This document shows, piece after piece, positions 54,589 to 64,000 of a DNA stretch of 64,000 nt (positions are counted from its first letter, which is position 1; each line of letters opens with the position of its first letter). Below the pieces are notes generated by a model. That model worked only from the letters and a program-made list of their open reading frames with translations. It was not told the DNA's origin and made no database searches. This DNA comes from Combretum micranthum (lineage: Eukaryota > Streptophyta > Magnoliopsida > Myrtales > Combretaceae): NCBI GenBank assembly GCA_024138025.1, contig JAMXBD010000024.1, positions 2,170,001 through 2,234,000 on the forward strand, given 5' to 3'. The position numbers and the translations under genes were made by a program.

Positions 54589-57500
54589 ACCGTAGGAAAG
54601 CTGGTTTTCGTTCTTTCAAAAGATCCAAATCACTTTTGCCAAGATTCCTGGAAGATATGAAGTAAGTTTCCTGGTGTACTTCTTCTTCTTCTTCTACCGT
54701 TTGTTCCTTCAGATTGTGTCACGATTAAATTCTAGCATAGCATGCGGAAGAAGAGAAATAGGATGGACATGTTATTTATAGAAATAGATGCATCTTAGTA
54801 TGCTTTAATGCGTTTTAGGTTTTCATTCTTCTCATGGATGTGCTTGTATTTTCTCTTCTGTTTGTTTAGATAGGTGAAATGATTTTATAGGAGTGAAATT
54901 ACCAAAAAAAAGAAACGTGCGTACTTATGTTTCAATAATTATTGCAATAATAAGGCATCCTATAGCCATGAATGACTTAGGTAGAAGCTGGGGTATCCTA
55001 GTATTTACTCCTATTGGTTTTGACTCAAGGCAGCATTATATCGATCCATAAGGAATTACCAGAATACGTTGCTGTGCCTTGGCGTTTACTCCAAAAGTAC
55101 ATGTGTTTTTCCTTTGTTTTTCAAAAGTTTCTCTTGAAGTATTCTATGTTTTTTGTTTTGTTTTTATTATGAGGCTTCCTCACTAATTCTTCTTCTTTCT
55201 TCCCTTATCCTCTTAATGTTTTGACTGCATGATGCTGAGACTTATGAGGCTCCGTCACTAAAACTAGATGTTGATTAGATTACTCATGCTGCCTATTATT
55301 TTCTGTTATCATCTTCATTATTTGGATATTGTCTTTCCATCCCAAAAGCAACTATTTTCTTTTCCTATGCTCTAACTTCAGCTAAAAACGGAGAAATGCT
55401 ACACGGTTGCAAATCAGAATATTGTACATTCATCAATAAATCATGAACAGCAGAAATTAGAGAGTAGCAGAGCAAATAGAGTAGTAAAGAGCGACGATGA
55501 TCTGTTATTTCAGTTCTTCGACCCAAAACCATATTCTGATCACTAATTATAAACAAAGACTATATGTAAAATGTCTACTAACTGTATTAACAGACTCACA
55601 CCTAATACTTTGATTGATTTACCTGTAACTCTCAGGCATGTGTAGGTAAGATGTACTTATGAAATATAAATAAAAGAATGAATGAAATAAATTAGCATGT
55701 GCTTAACAAAACCTAGTCGATTTAACCACCGCCGAGGCCCTAAGCTGGACACGATAATGCTTTATAAAATCTATTAATCACATTATGCATACAGATACTA
55801 CTCAAGGCCAATGTTTATGAATCTTCATGAAGTTCTGTTTTTCGTCTTCCAGAACACTGCTATATTTTTACTTGTGTGAGAGCTGCTGCTACGGCTGTTT
55901 TAATGTGAAATTGACCTCTTTTACTTGTCAAAGAGAAAGCCCTGGAGTCGGTTTTTGCAGCAAACATGACGTTACCCAAAAAATGTCTATTTTTATTTTG
56001 TCCATTACTAAAGCCTATTGATTCTTCTTCAGGCCTTACTGTAGATTCTAATGCAACTCCAATTTCAAAGGAATGGGGAAAAAAACCTCAAAATATAGTC
56101 AATCATCTACATTCAAGTTCTTGGAAGTGCATGATTCATTTCCCATAGACAAGATGCTTCAGGGACGTTTATAGAAGTACACAATAAATGAAGCTTGACC
56201 TTTGTCTCACTTGATATGGCAAACTCAAGTATTAGTTTAATTGATCCCACGAATTGCCGTTGCCTTCATAGCTACATTGACTTATTTTTCACCTGTTTCT
56301 GTAAAGTTTAGTTTGTCACCTCTAGATTCATAGTTTTCTAGGAAACACCTTCTTTTCTCACTAGAAGATTTTTCTTTACTTTCCAGAATATTCAATTATA
56401 ATGTTAATTCATTGACAGAACATTTCTGTTCAATATCCTTGAGAAATTGCAATGAACCTTTCTGATCCTAGGAGTTCGTATATGAATTTGGTGAAATATG
56501 TAAAGTTCGTAGGGGTTATTCCTTGATGCCTGTATATTTTACGTATCAAAATGCCTGTTCCATGATGAATTTAGTCCTTGTGACCTTTCATCCAATGCTA
56601 TTATTGGCTTTCTTTTCTGTTTTTCTATCTGTGGTTTTCTTCATGAGTTTTTTTGGGTTATTTGAGCTTTCATTCTCGAACCATACCCTAATATTTTCAT
56701 CCTTATTATCTTGAATCAGGACGAGAAAAATTTTTGGCTTCTCTATCTCTCTTATTCTCATAAATTTAGCTGCAATAATGGAACGCGCTGATGAAAATCT
56801 CCTTCCATCAGTTTATAAGGAAGTTAGTGAGGCTTTTAATGCTGGTCCATCTGATCTTGGTTATCTCACATTTATAAGAAATTTTGTTCAAGGAATGTCC
56901 TCACCATTGGCAGGTATACTGGTTATAAACTATGATCGTCCAACGGTCCTTGCAATAGGCACCTTTTGTTGGGCTCTGTCTACAGCTGCCGTAGGCGCAA
57001 GCCAGCATTTCTTGCAAGTGGCATTCTGGAGAGCTATGAATGGCTTTGGACTGGCAATTGTGATACCGGCACTGCAGTCTTTTATTGCTGATAGTTACAT
57101 GGATGGCGTGAGGGGTGCTGGCTTCGGATTTTTAAGTCTTGTTGGTTCTTTTGGTGGCATAGGAGGTGGAGTCCTTGCAACAGTAATGGCTGGTCAGGAT
57201 TATTGGGGTATACCTGGATGGCGCTGTGCCTTTATTTTGATGGCAAGCCTCAGTGCACTCATTGGCTTCCTGGTTTTCTTATTTGTGGTCGACCCAAGGA
57301 GATTATCTAGCCATCGCAATAGTGAGAACTCTGATAGGTACTCCGTTTTGAAATCATTTATAATTTCATTTTCGTTGCTGTATTTTTTTTCCATCATTGC
57401 ATAAGTGTGTGAAATGTATCAAATTTTAGAAATAATCTTGAGGTGCTAAGTAGCTTCATGACAGTCAGTCTAGTAACATTGTCTTTGTTAATTTATTTTC

Positions 57501-58394
57501 AGGGTTGATTTGATGGAGAAAGGATCTACTACAACATCACTATGGCTGGAGTCCTGGACAGCCATGAAATCTGTGATGAAAGTAAAAACATTTCAAATAA
57601 TTGTTTTACAGGGGATTATTGGTTCCCTTCCATGGACGGCCATGGTATTTTTCACTATGTGGTTTGAACTCATTGGTGAGGATTGTTCAATTCTTCTTGA
57701 ACTCCAAGATATTAAATGCTAATTTGGCTTTAGGTTATGTAATCAATGTATTGAAGCATACCATGTTGCTTAGTTTGCTCTCTTTCTTCTGCCAGGTTTT
57801 GATCACAATAGCACAGCAGCCCTTCTAAGTGTTTTTGCTTTTGGATGCGCATTCGGGTCACTTAGTGGTGGAATAATAGCAGATCGGTTGTCATCTATCT
57901 ATCCAAATTCTGGTCGGATCATGTGTGCACAGTTTAGTGCTATTATGGGCATTCCCTTCTCATGGTTTTTACTTAGATCAATCTCACAAGAAATTAGCAG
58001 TTGGTTCACCTTTGCTACCACATTGCTATTTATGGGCTTAATTATTAGTTGGAATGCCACAGCCGCAAATGGTCCAATGTTTGCTGAGGTGGTGCCTGCC
58101 AGACACCGAACCATGATCTATGCATTTGATCGTGCATTTGAAGGTGGCTTCTCCTCTTTTGCAGCTCCTTTAGTGGGAATCCTTTCAGAGAGATTATATG
58201 GTTATGATTCAAAGTCGGTGGATCCAGTTAAAGGTTCTGCAAGGGAGGCAGATGCCTTGTCAAAAGGGCTACTTTCAATGATGGTGGTGCCATTCGGTTT
58301 GTGCTGCCTGTGTTATACTCCTTTGTATAAGATTTTCAAGCAGGATCGTGAAAATGCCAGAGCCAAAAATGTCAAAGAAGAGGAGATGATGTGA
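54585..58394 (+). CDS. Major facilitator superfamily transporter (At4g36790-like), four exons
   Basis: Exons: 54585-54661, 56720-57337, 57503-57675 and 57796-58394; 1467 nt, 488 residues. All three introns (2058, 165 and 120 nt) are GT-AG, and the phases join cleanly. The start ATG gives a basic N-terminus (MNRRKAGFRSFKRSKS). An in-frame TAG at 54546 excludes an earlier start. Exon 2 carries SLILINLAAIMERADENLLP, FIRNFVQGMSSPLAG, INYDRPTVLAIG (loop 2-3 region), FWRAMNGFGLAIVIPALQSF and GIPGWRCAF. Exon 4 has GGIIADRLSS (second-half motif A) and FAEVVPARHRTMIYAFDRAF. Length and sequence fit the plant 12-helix MFS group of Arabidopsis At4g36790. The substrate is unknown. It is the only intact host gene seen here. 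Confidence 0.92.
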
Positions 58395-60515
58395 ATCTTG
58401 CTTTTCATGGCTACTGGATTCATATAACACGGTGTATTGCTTTTGACATCAATCGAAGACTTATGGAATTCCTCGGGGAAGGAGAATAAGCTGAAGAGAT
58501 GATACGTATGATAACACATTACGGATTCACAAAATTAGCTATATTCGGAATGGCATACAAGATCGGTCATCTTTATTGGTTGACCATTTTGGAGAAACTT
58601 CGATACAGCTGAGTTATTCCCCAGTCTACTATTATGTTGCATGTGGACTAGAACGTATTGTCACCTTAGGTTTCATGTCATAGAAATTCGGGTTAGAACA
58701 CAGCAGAAGTCAGAAGGGTGAACTAAGGTAACAATGATACTGATTTGCATCGACTTTTATTGCTTTTGGAACTCATTGATGGATTCTATATTTGCTTTTA
58801 TAAGATTGAGTACAATAGTAGGGCTATCATATCAGCTTTTTCTTTTTTGCTTCTGATGTACGGTAACTACTTTCCCAAAAATGACCAAATTTGTTAGTTC
58901 ATTATGATTTATACGTTCCGGAACATCCACTTGGAGGTCCTGAGGATTGTTCATAGTTGTGTGAGCTTTTAAATAAGAGGATGTTGATGTTGAACACCCA
59001 ATATCTCTTTTTTAGTCGATGGGAAGGGATCCTCTAAAAGTTAAATACATCATGGTGCGGTTCCACGTATGTGCCCCATGGCTAAAGGATCTTTGATATG
59101 CTAAAATGCAGCCCAAGTCAGGACTATTCTTTTTGCAGGGAGTGTGCCTGCCTATAAGGATTTAAAAGATCAAGGCAACATAACAATGTGCGGAAGTAGA
59201 AGAAACAGGGAATAAGCGGGCAAATGACTACTAATTATTGATTGAAGCAGCTAAGGTGGAGGTTTAGAAAAATTTATTTCATCAACTCCAGTACTGTGCA
59301 ATGAATATAATAACCTTATGAGGTGATAATTTCATGAAGGCGCACAGGATGTGTATTAAAAACTTGGATCAATCTTAAATTGCAACAAATAAGATAAATG
59401 ATCAAATATATGTATTTTTTGTAATTATACGACATTTGAGGACTCCTACTAGATATTATGTGCCATCGAAAATTGAACTAGATCATCTTAACCCTCACCG
59501 ACTCAAGAAATTGCAATTAATCTATCTTCGCTACATCTAAGATTGATAAGAAAAAACATTGGAAAAATGACAATGAATCATTAGTTCAAATGATAAAGGT
59601 GCTTCAATAGACTAATTTCAAGTCATTTAGGGAAAATATGTTGTTAAATTAAGTGATAAAATAAAGTTGATGTGTAAGTAACCTAGATTTCACTTGAATT
59701 ATCTGTCAAATCATTTGAACAAAGTGGGGATTTGCTCAAATGGATCAGTTCCAGTTCAGTATCAATATTAGTTCGGTTTGGTCAGTTTATAAGTAAAACT
59801 GTTGATTTTTTATCGGTATCATATATGTATCGGTTCAGTATCTGTTTAGTATCTGTTTGATTTGAAAATGATGCCAAAATGAATAAAAAGATGATCCAAA
59901 CAGTAATGCAAAAATCATAGCTTCCACAAGGCCTTGATGATGGGTTTTAGAGATTCCAAAATCGAAATTTGCATCGGAATTATCCTTAAAACCTAATGGA
60001 TTCATATGATTCATTAAATCGAAGAAGAATCAGGGTTTTACCTTTTACGAATCTTAGTCGTGTTGATGATGCTAATCTATAGGCACTGCAGTCTCATGAG
60101 CCCTCTCTACAGTATATGCACTAATGACACGAACAAAGGACCCTTCGTGTGCTAGAACTCTAGGACAATTCCATATCTGCACAGGAAAAATCACAAGAGC
60201 TCTAATGTTTTGTTTTTTGAATCTCTTTGCGATTTTAATAAGACGGCAAGCATTGTTGTCCCTAGACAAGAGCTAACGTGTTCTATTTATGCTAATGACC
60301 ATACCCTTCATAAACAAGCCATTAGAATCCCTTAATCCAATTAAGGTTTCCTTTTCCTTTTAAAAACCCCATAAATTATTATTTATTAATCTTAACGAAT
60401 TAAAATTAATAAATAATGTAATAATTCATGTTGAACTTATTTAAATTAGGCCCATGATCCTTTTAGTTCACTCTCTATGTGCAACTCTATAGGTTCACTT
60501 AATGTTGGTAGTAGA
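58395..60515. other. Intergenic, with an unassigned transcribed-looking remnant
   Basis: 58395-58700 is probably the transporter's 3' UTR. The rest is AT-rich. At 59750-59870 there is a 'ggttcagtatctgtttagtatctgttt' low-complexity patch. At 59930-60510 the minus strand has GC-balanced sequence with an open stretch (60269-60072) and the text 'aattggattaagggattc', which looks like a piece of an old LTR or leader. I cannot assign a family. Confidence 0.4.
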
Positions 60516-61682
60516 TGTCATACCACCATAAAGTACCCTAGTTGTATTAGTATGTTATGTGACTAACTGAGGCCTCTAGCAAGTTACATGAGCATTGTAT
60601 AACTAACGTGTCTTGTGGCGTAGACATTTATACAGGATCAAAGGTTATAAAGAATAAGAAAAACATTGTATATACATAAGACATAGATAAAGACATTTAC
60701 ATCAAATCTATTCCACTATATAATTAATACAACCTTGTCCTCATATGCCACATTAATACACTTATAACAAAAGAACCCAAAAAAGTTACAAAATATAACT
60801 ATACTACTATTACAAACTTTGGTCTTCAAAATATAGTAATACATAAACAAGTGTTCTATCTCCAAACATAGTCTCATATTTCTTTCTTCCTATTCCAACT
60901 CCAAGCTTAATCATGGTTGTCTTCTCAGTCCTACAAACATCAATCTAAAGAGCATAAGCATAAAAGCTCAGTGAATAAAAAAACCTTATCTCCATTTGAT
61001 ACAACCAAACAAGGTTCAATTAACAATCATATGATATGCAACATTCAAACATATGAAGCAAATATAGCTTGAATGACCAGAATCCAAGCTTATGGAGATT
61101 TATGCTCTCTCTCAGGGGTTGAAGGAACCAACTTAAGTAAATCACATCTAAGAGAGACTAAGAACTAAGGTAAAAGACTTTTATTCACTTTTACTTAGAA
61201 CTTAGAGACTCCATTAAGAATTAACACTTCATATCAACACCATAGACGACGTCCTTCGTTGCCTAGTTAGTTTCCAATGGAATTAAAAGAACAGTGATAA
61301 CCTTTCTTGTAAAACCATATATAAATTGGGGAAGAACTTAAGGTTATCATAGAACCGAAGTGTTAATTCGTAATGTGTTTAACATGCAAATGCAAGTTAT
61401 GTATGCATGAAATGCATGTCTTATTTCATTTAAAGGTCAAGTAGAACTTAGATTAATTGTTAGTTCATGACCAAATTAATTTCAAACAATCTTTACTACA
61501 CACTACACATTTGACACCAATGCTTCAGTTATCACTTTACCATTATAGTTTAATATTCCTCAAGGCTTCATACAATATGCATTATCCCCAATCCCTATAC
61601 GTAGATCAAATTTTATTTATACATTAAGACAAGTGCCACTATTTTGCAAACACAAGAAATGGAGAAGACTCAAGTAACTCAC

Positions 61683-61745
61683 CGGTGCATAATGACTAAT
61701 TGTCGTAGTAATTAGTCAGGAAATCCAAATCCTGAGTGGTAGATC
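61683..61745 (-). other. Exon-like module 2 in the chromovirus 3' LTR
   Basis: 63 nt between 'ttaatttatAG' and GTGAGTT on the minus strand. It is recognisably related to module 2 at 8298-8367. Confidence 0.5.
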
Positions 61746-62850
61746 CTATAAATTAACAAACAAGATCTACTAAGTATAACTTGTGAAATAAATCTTAAGT
61801 TATGCTTTAAAGTCTAACTTAAACAATATCCTAGGAAATATCTTCATTATAACTAATACACATACATATATATATAATATTTTTTTTAAACGTGAAATAG
61901 AGCAAGCAGCACGGCTAGCTTGTACGGCCATGCAGGGCAGCACGGGAACGTGCACACCCATGCACCCTGGGAATCACGTGACTAGATTCTACCATGATCC
62001 TTTGCATGCCCATGACTATCAGATTTATCCATTCTAAATGCTACCAAGGTCCTTTGCACGCCCGTGACTCCATCTTCCATGCACCATACTTTTCAACTTG
62101 GAATTTTTTCACTTCTCAAGCACACAAGTTTTGATCCCAATATCATCAAAGTACACTTCATCTCCCATTCACAATCCATATATCACCCCAAAACTTCATA
62201 TAGGCATAATACTAAAACCTAAACCCAACATCAACTATATATACCTCCAACCCCATCAACCAGCAAAAGCCAAATAATCTCATAATTTAGAACTTATATC
62301 AACAATTTTATCATCTAACTACCCTTATCTAAGCATCAAAGCTCTCAAAAACCATATATACAACTTTCCCTAACAAGAGCATAACTATACTTCATGGTTG
62401 TCAAAATCGTGATTTTACTATTCATCCAAACCTGTAAAATTGGTAGAATCGTATAGAATTGCACAAAATCAGTAAAATCATAAACATGTAGAATTGTACA
62501 TCTAAATTCATAATTCTATATAAAGTTTCCCCTTTAATAATTTTCCATCCATTTTAATTGAGAAAAAATATATAAAACATAAACTCATAGAATCGTAAAT
62601 CTAACTCGCAATTTTAACAACAGTGCTACACTTACTCATACATACAAAGACTAAAAAAGCAAAAAAGAGCTTATAACTTACCTTATGTTTTCCTTTGCTT
62701 GTTGATAGGATTAGCTTAAGTTTTTGAAGAAGTTTAGATGAGAAAATGAAAAAGAAAAAGAAGTATGCGTGTGGGGTGTGTGTATGCGTTTTCTACAGCT
62801 AGAAAGGAAGAAGAAGAATAAAAAATTACCCAAAATTGTCTTGATATTAT

Positions 62851-62858
62851 CTTATATA
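62851..62858 (-). promoter_or_regulatory. TATA box of chromovirus 3' LTR
   Basis: The minus strand reads TATATAAG, about 170 nt upstream of the 5' splice-like AAG|GTAAGT at 62682. Confidence 0.5.
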
Positions 62859-63391
62859 ATTAGAAATGTAAGTTGCTGACTTTTAAGGCATGATAGAGCT
62901 ATTGAATGTAGGTATGCATAGGCTAGTTATGGTGGAACTTATGGCCAAAAAATTGTAGAAATTTAAACTTAAATTTGCATCAAAAGACATCAAAATACTA
63001 CCCAACTAAATTCAATACAATGTTTTAATAAATTTAGCTCATAGATTTTATTTAAAAAGAAATTTTTTATGAAAATCTATATTAAGATTCCTTATAATTT
63101 CATAATTATATTTTTTAAATTTAATTTTCTAAAGAAGTTTAAAAGTGAAATAGTTGACACACGACTTAAAATGAGTTATTTGGAATTCTAATCCTCTAAT
63201 GACTTAATTTATAGTAGATTTGCTATAATTGAACTAATGAGCAACTTTAAAAAAGTTAAATGAAGTTTTTAAATTTCAAATCTTATTTATCCTATCTCAA
63301 TCATATTATTATATCTAAATCTAATAATCAAACATTCCTTGATTTTCAATCTATTCCTTAAACTTAAACATGGGAAAACTTTGGGGTTACA

Positions 63392-63404
63392 CTCTTCCTA
63401 CCTT
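63392..63404 (-). other. Polypurine tract of chromovirus
   Basis: The minus strand reads AAGGTAGGAAGAG just before the 3' LTR's TGTAACCCC. Confidence 0.75.
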
Positions 63405-63454
63405 AAAAGAAGCTTTGTCCTCAAAGCTTGAAGTTTACTTGAGTCATCAAACAA

Positions 63455-64000
63455 TTAAAGGTAGCTTTCTTTGATCTCTTCCTCTAACTCCCATGTAGTT
63501 TCCTCAGTTTGAGGATCCCATAAGACTTTGACATATTTAATTTCTTTGTTTTTTAGAGTTTGCGTCTTGAAATCAAAGATTCTCATTGGCTGCTTTTTAT
63601 ATGTCAAGTTTTCTTTAAGAGATATTGGTTCCAACTTAACCACTTTGTCGGGATTTGGAATATGCTTTCTTAAAAAAGAAAAATGGAATACATTGTGTAT
63701 GTTTGCAAGATTTAGAGGAAGCACCAATTGATAGGCTAGATTTCTAACTTTATGCAGAATTTCAATAGGTCCAATGTATCTTGGGCTCAATTTTCCTTGT
63801 AATCTCCTCTATGTAAGCTCTTGATGGTTCTTATCTTGATGTAAACATGATCTCCCACATTAAACTCAAGTTTTCTTCTTTTTAAATCCGCCCAGCTTTT
63901 CTGTCGATCTTGAGCCTCTTTCATTTTCTACTTAATGATTGCCACTTTGTTAATTGTTTCTTGTACAAATTCAGGTCCAATTGCAAATCTTTTAAGATTA
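63455..64000 (-). pseudogene. Chromovirus integrase C-terminus with chromodomain
   Basis: The minus-strand stretch 63790-63455 begins SPRYIGPIEILHKV (GPY/F region), continues NIHNVFHFSFLRKHIPNPDKV, then LTYKKQPMRIFDFKTQTLKNKEI and KVLWDPQTEETTWELEEE, which is the chromodomain-like C-terminus of plant chromoviruses (Tekay/Del type). Right of it, in another frame, are QDRQKSWADLKRRKLEFNVGDHVYIK and a stop upstream near 63935. At least one frameshift and one stop are therefore present. The remainder of pol lies outside the window. Confidence 0.85.

Larger units (their letters stand above)
60516..63391 (-). mobile_element. 3' LTR of a chromovirus (family L relative), 2876 bp
   Basis: On the minus strand it begins TGTAACCCCAAAG (63391) directly after a purine-rich tract. 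It ends GGTGGTATGACA (60516); the left flank is GTAGA. It carries TATATAAG (62858-62851), a consensus 5' splice-like ATAAG|GTAAGT (exon end 62682) and an exon-like module (61745-61683, followed by GTGAGT) that matches module 2 of the family L LTRs, including 'attactacgacaa' and 'cattatgcac'. The internal side continues into integrase sequence. The right partner LTR lies beyond the window. Confidence 0.8.

Noticed and set aside
55365..56714. Short ORFs inside the first intron of the transporter gene
   Set aside because: They lie between well-supported splice sites (54662 and 56719), have no family resemblance and show no coding continuity.
60072..60269. 65-codon minus-strand ORF (residues RLIKIAKRFKKQNIRALVIF)
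   Set aside because: Interesting composition, but isolated and flanked by AT-rich repeats. It probably belongs to an old LTR or leader remnant. No family could be named.

Overview
This is AT-rich plant nuclear DNA, most likely from a eudicot. The evidence is spliced genes with GT-AG introns, plant-type LTR retrotransposons primed by tRNA-Met and tRNA-Asp, and one gene closely resembling an Arabidopsis major facilitator gene. Almost everything from 1 to 51.9 kb is nested transposable elements. I see no rRNA, functional tRNA, CRISPR array or bacterial-type operon.

Layout. 1-3.99 kb: two reverse-strand fragments of a long-LTR Ty3/gypsy family (here 'family L', LTRs about 3.5 kb, termini TGTAAxCC...GTGACA). 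3.99-7.69 kb: 3' end of an Athila-like Ty3 element on the minus strand. 7.69-9.45 kb: another L fragment, then an inverted repeat. 9.79-13.45 kb: solo L LTR with target duplication TCATA. 14.04-24.05 kb: a 5' L LTR holding a second L LTR (duplication GTAGT), which holds a third. A tRNA-Met-type primer site and a degraded internal region follow (to 29.4 kb), split by a fourth, inverted solo L LTR (24.99-28.45 kb, duplication GGAGG). 29.42-51.92 kb: one old minus-strand Athila-like element. Three things have inserted into it: a double foldback element with tRNA-like arms (30.57-31.57 kb, duplication TTTTG), a Sirevirus-type Ty1/copia element with both LTRs and an extra ORF (34.05-44.76 kb, duplication CCTTT), and another solo L LTR (45.94-49.60 kb, duplication GTGAG). 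51.9-60.5 kb is the only gene-bearing stretch. It carries a four-exon gene for a 488-residue membrane transporter (54585-58394) and a MITE-like repeat. 60.5-64 kb: 3' LTR and integrase/chromodomain end of a chromovirus running off the right edge on the minus strand.

The most interesting signal is inside the family L LTRs. Divergent copies keep the same exon-like architecture: TATA box, leader ending in a 5' splice site, a short second exon, and a third exon of exactly 42 nt in all seven copies that contain it. They also keep a fixed 43-nt hairpin whose outer stem changes in a compensatory way between copies. This suggests a spliced multi-exon LTR leader. A second unusual object is the pair of near-perfect hairpins with tRNA-like arms, which have LTR-like ends and a 5-bp target duplication.

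All retroelement coding regions seen are broken by stops, frameshifts or nested insertions. The transporter gene appears intact. All similarity statements are by eye; no alignment or database search was run.
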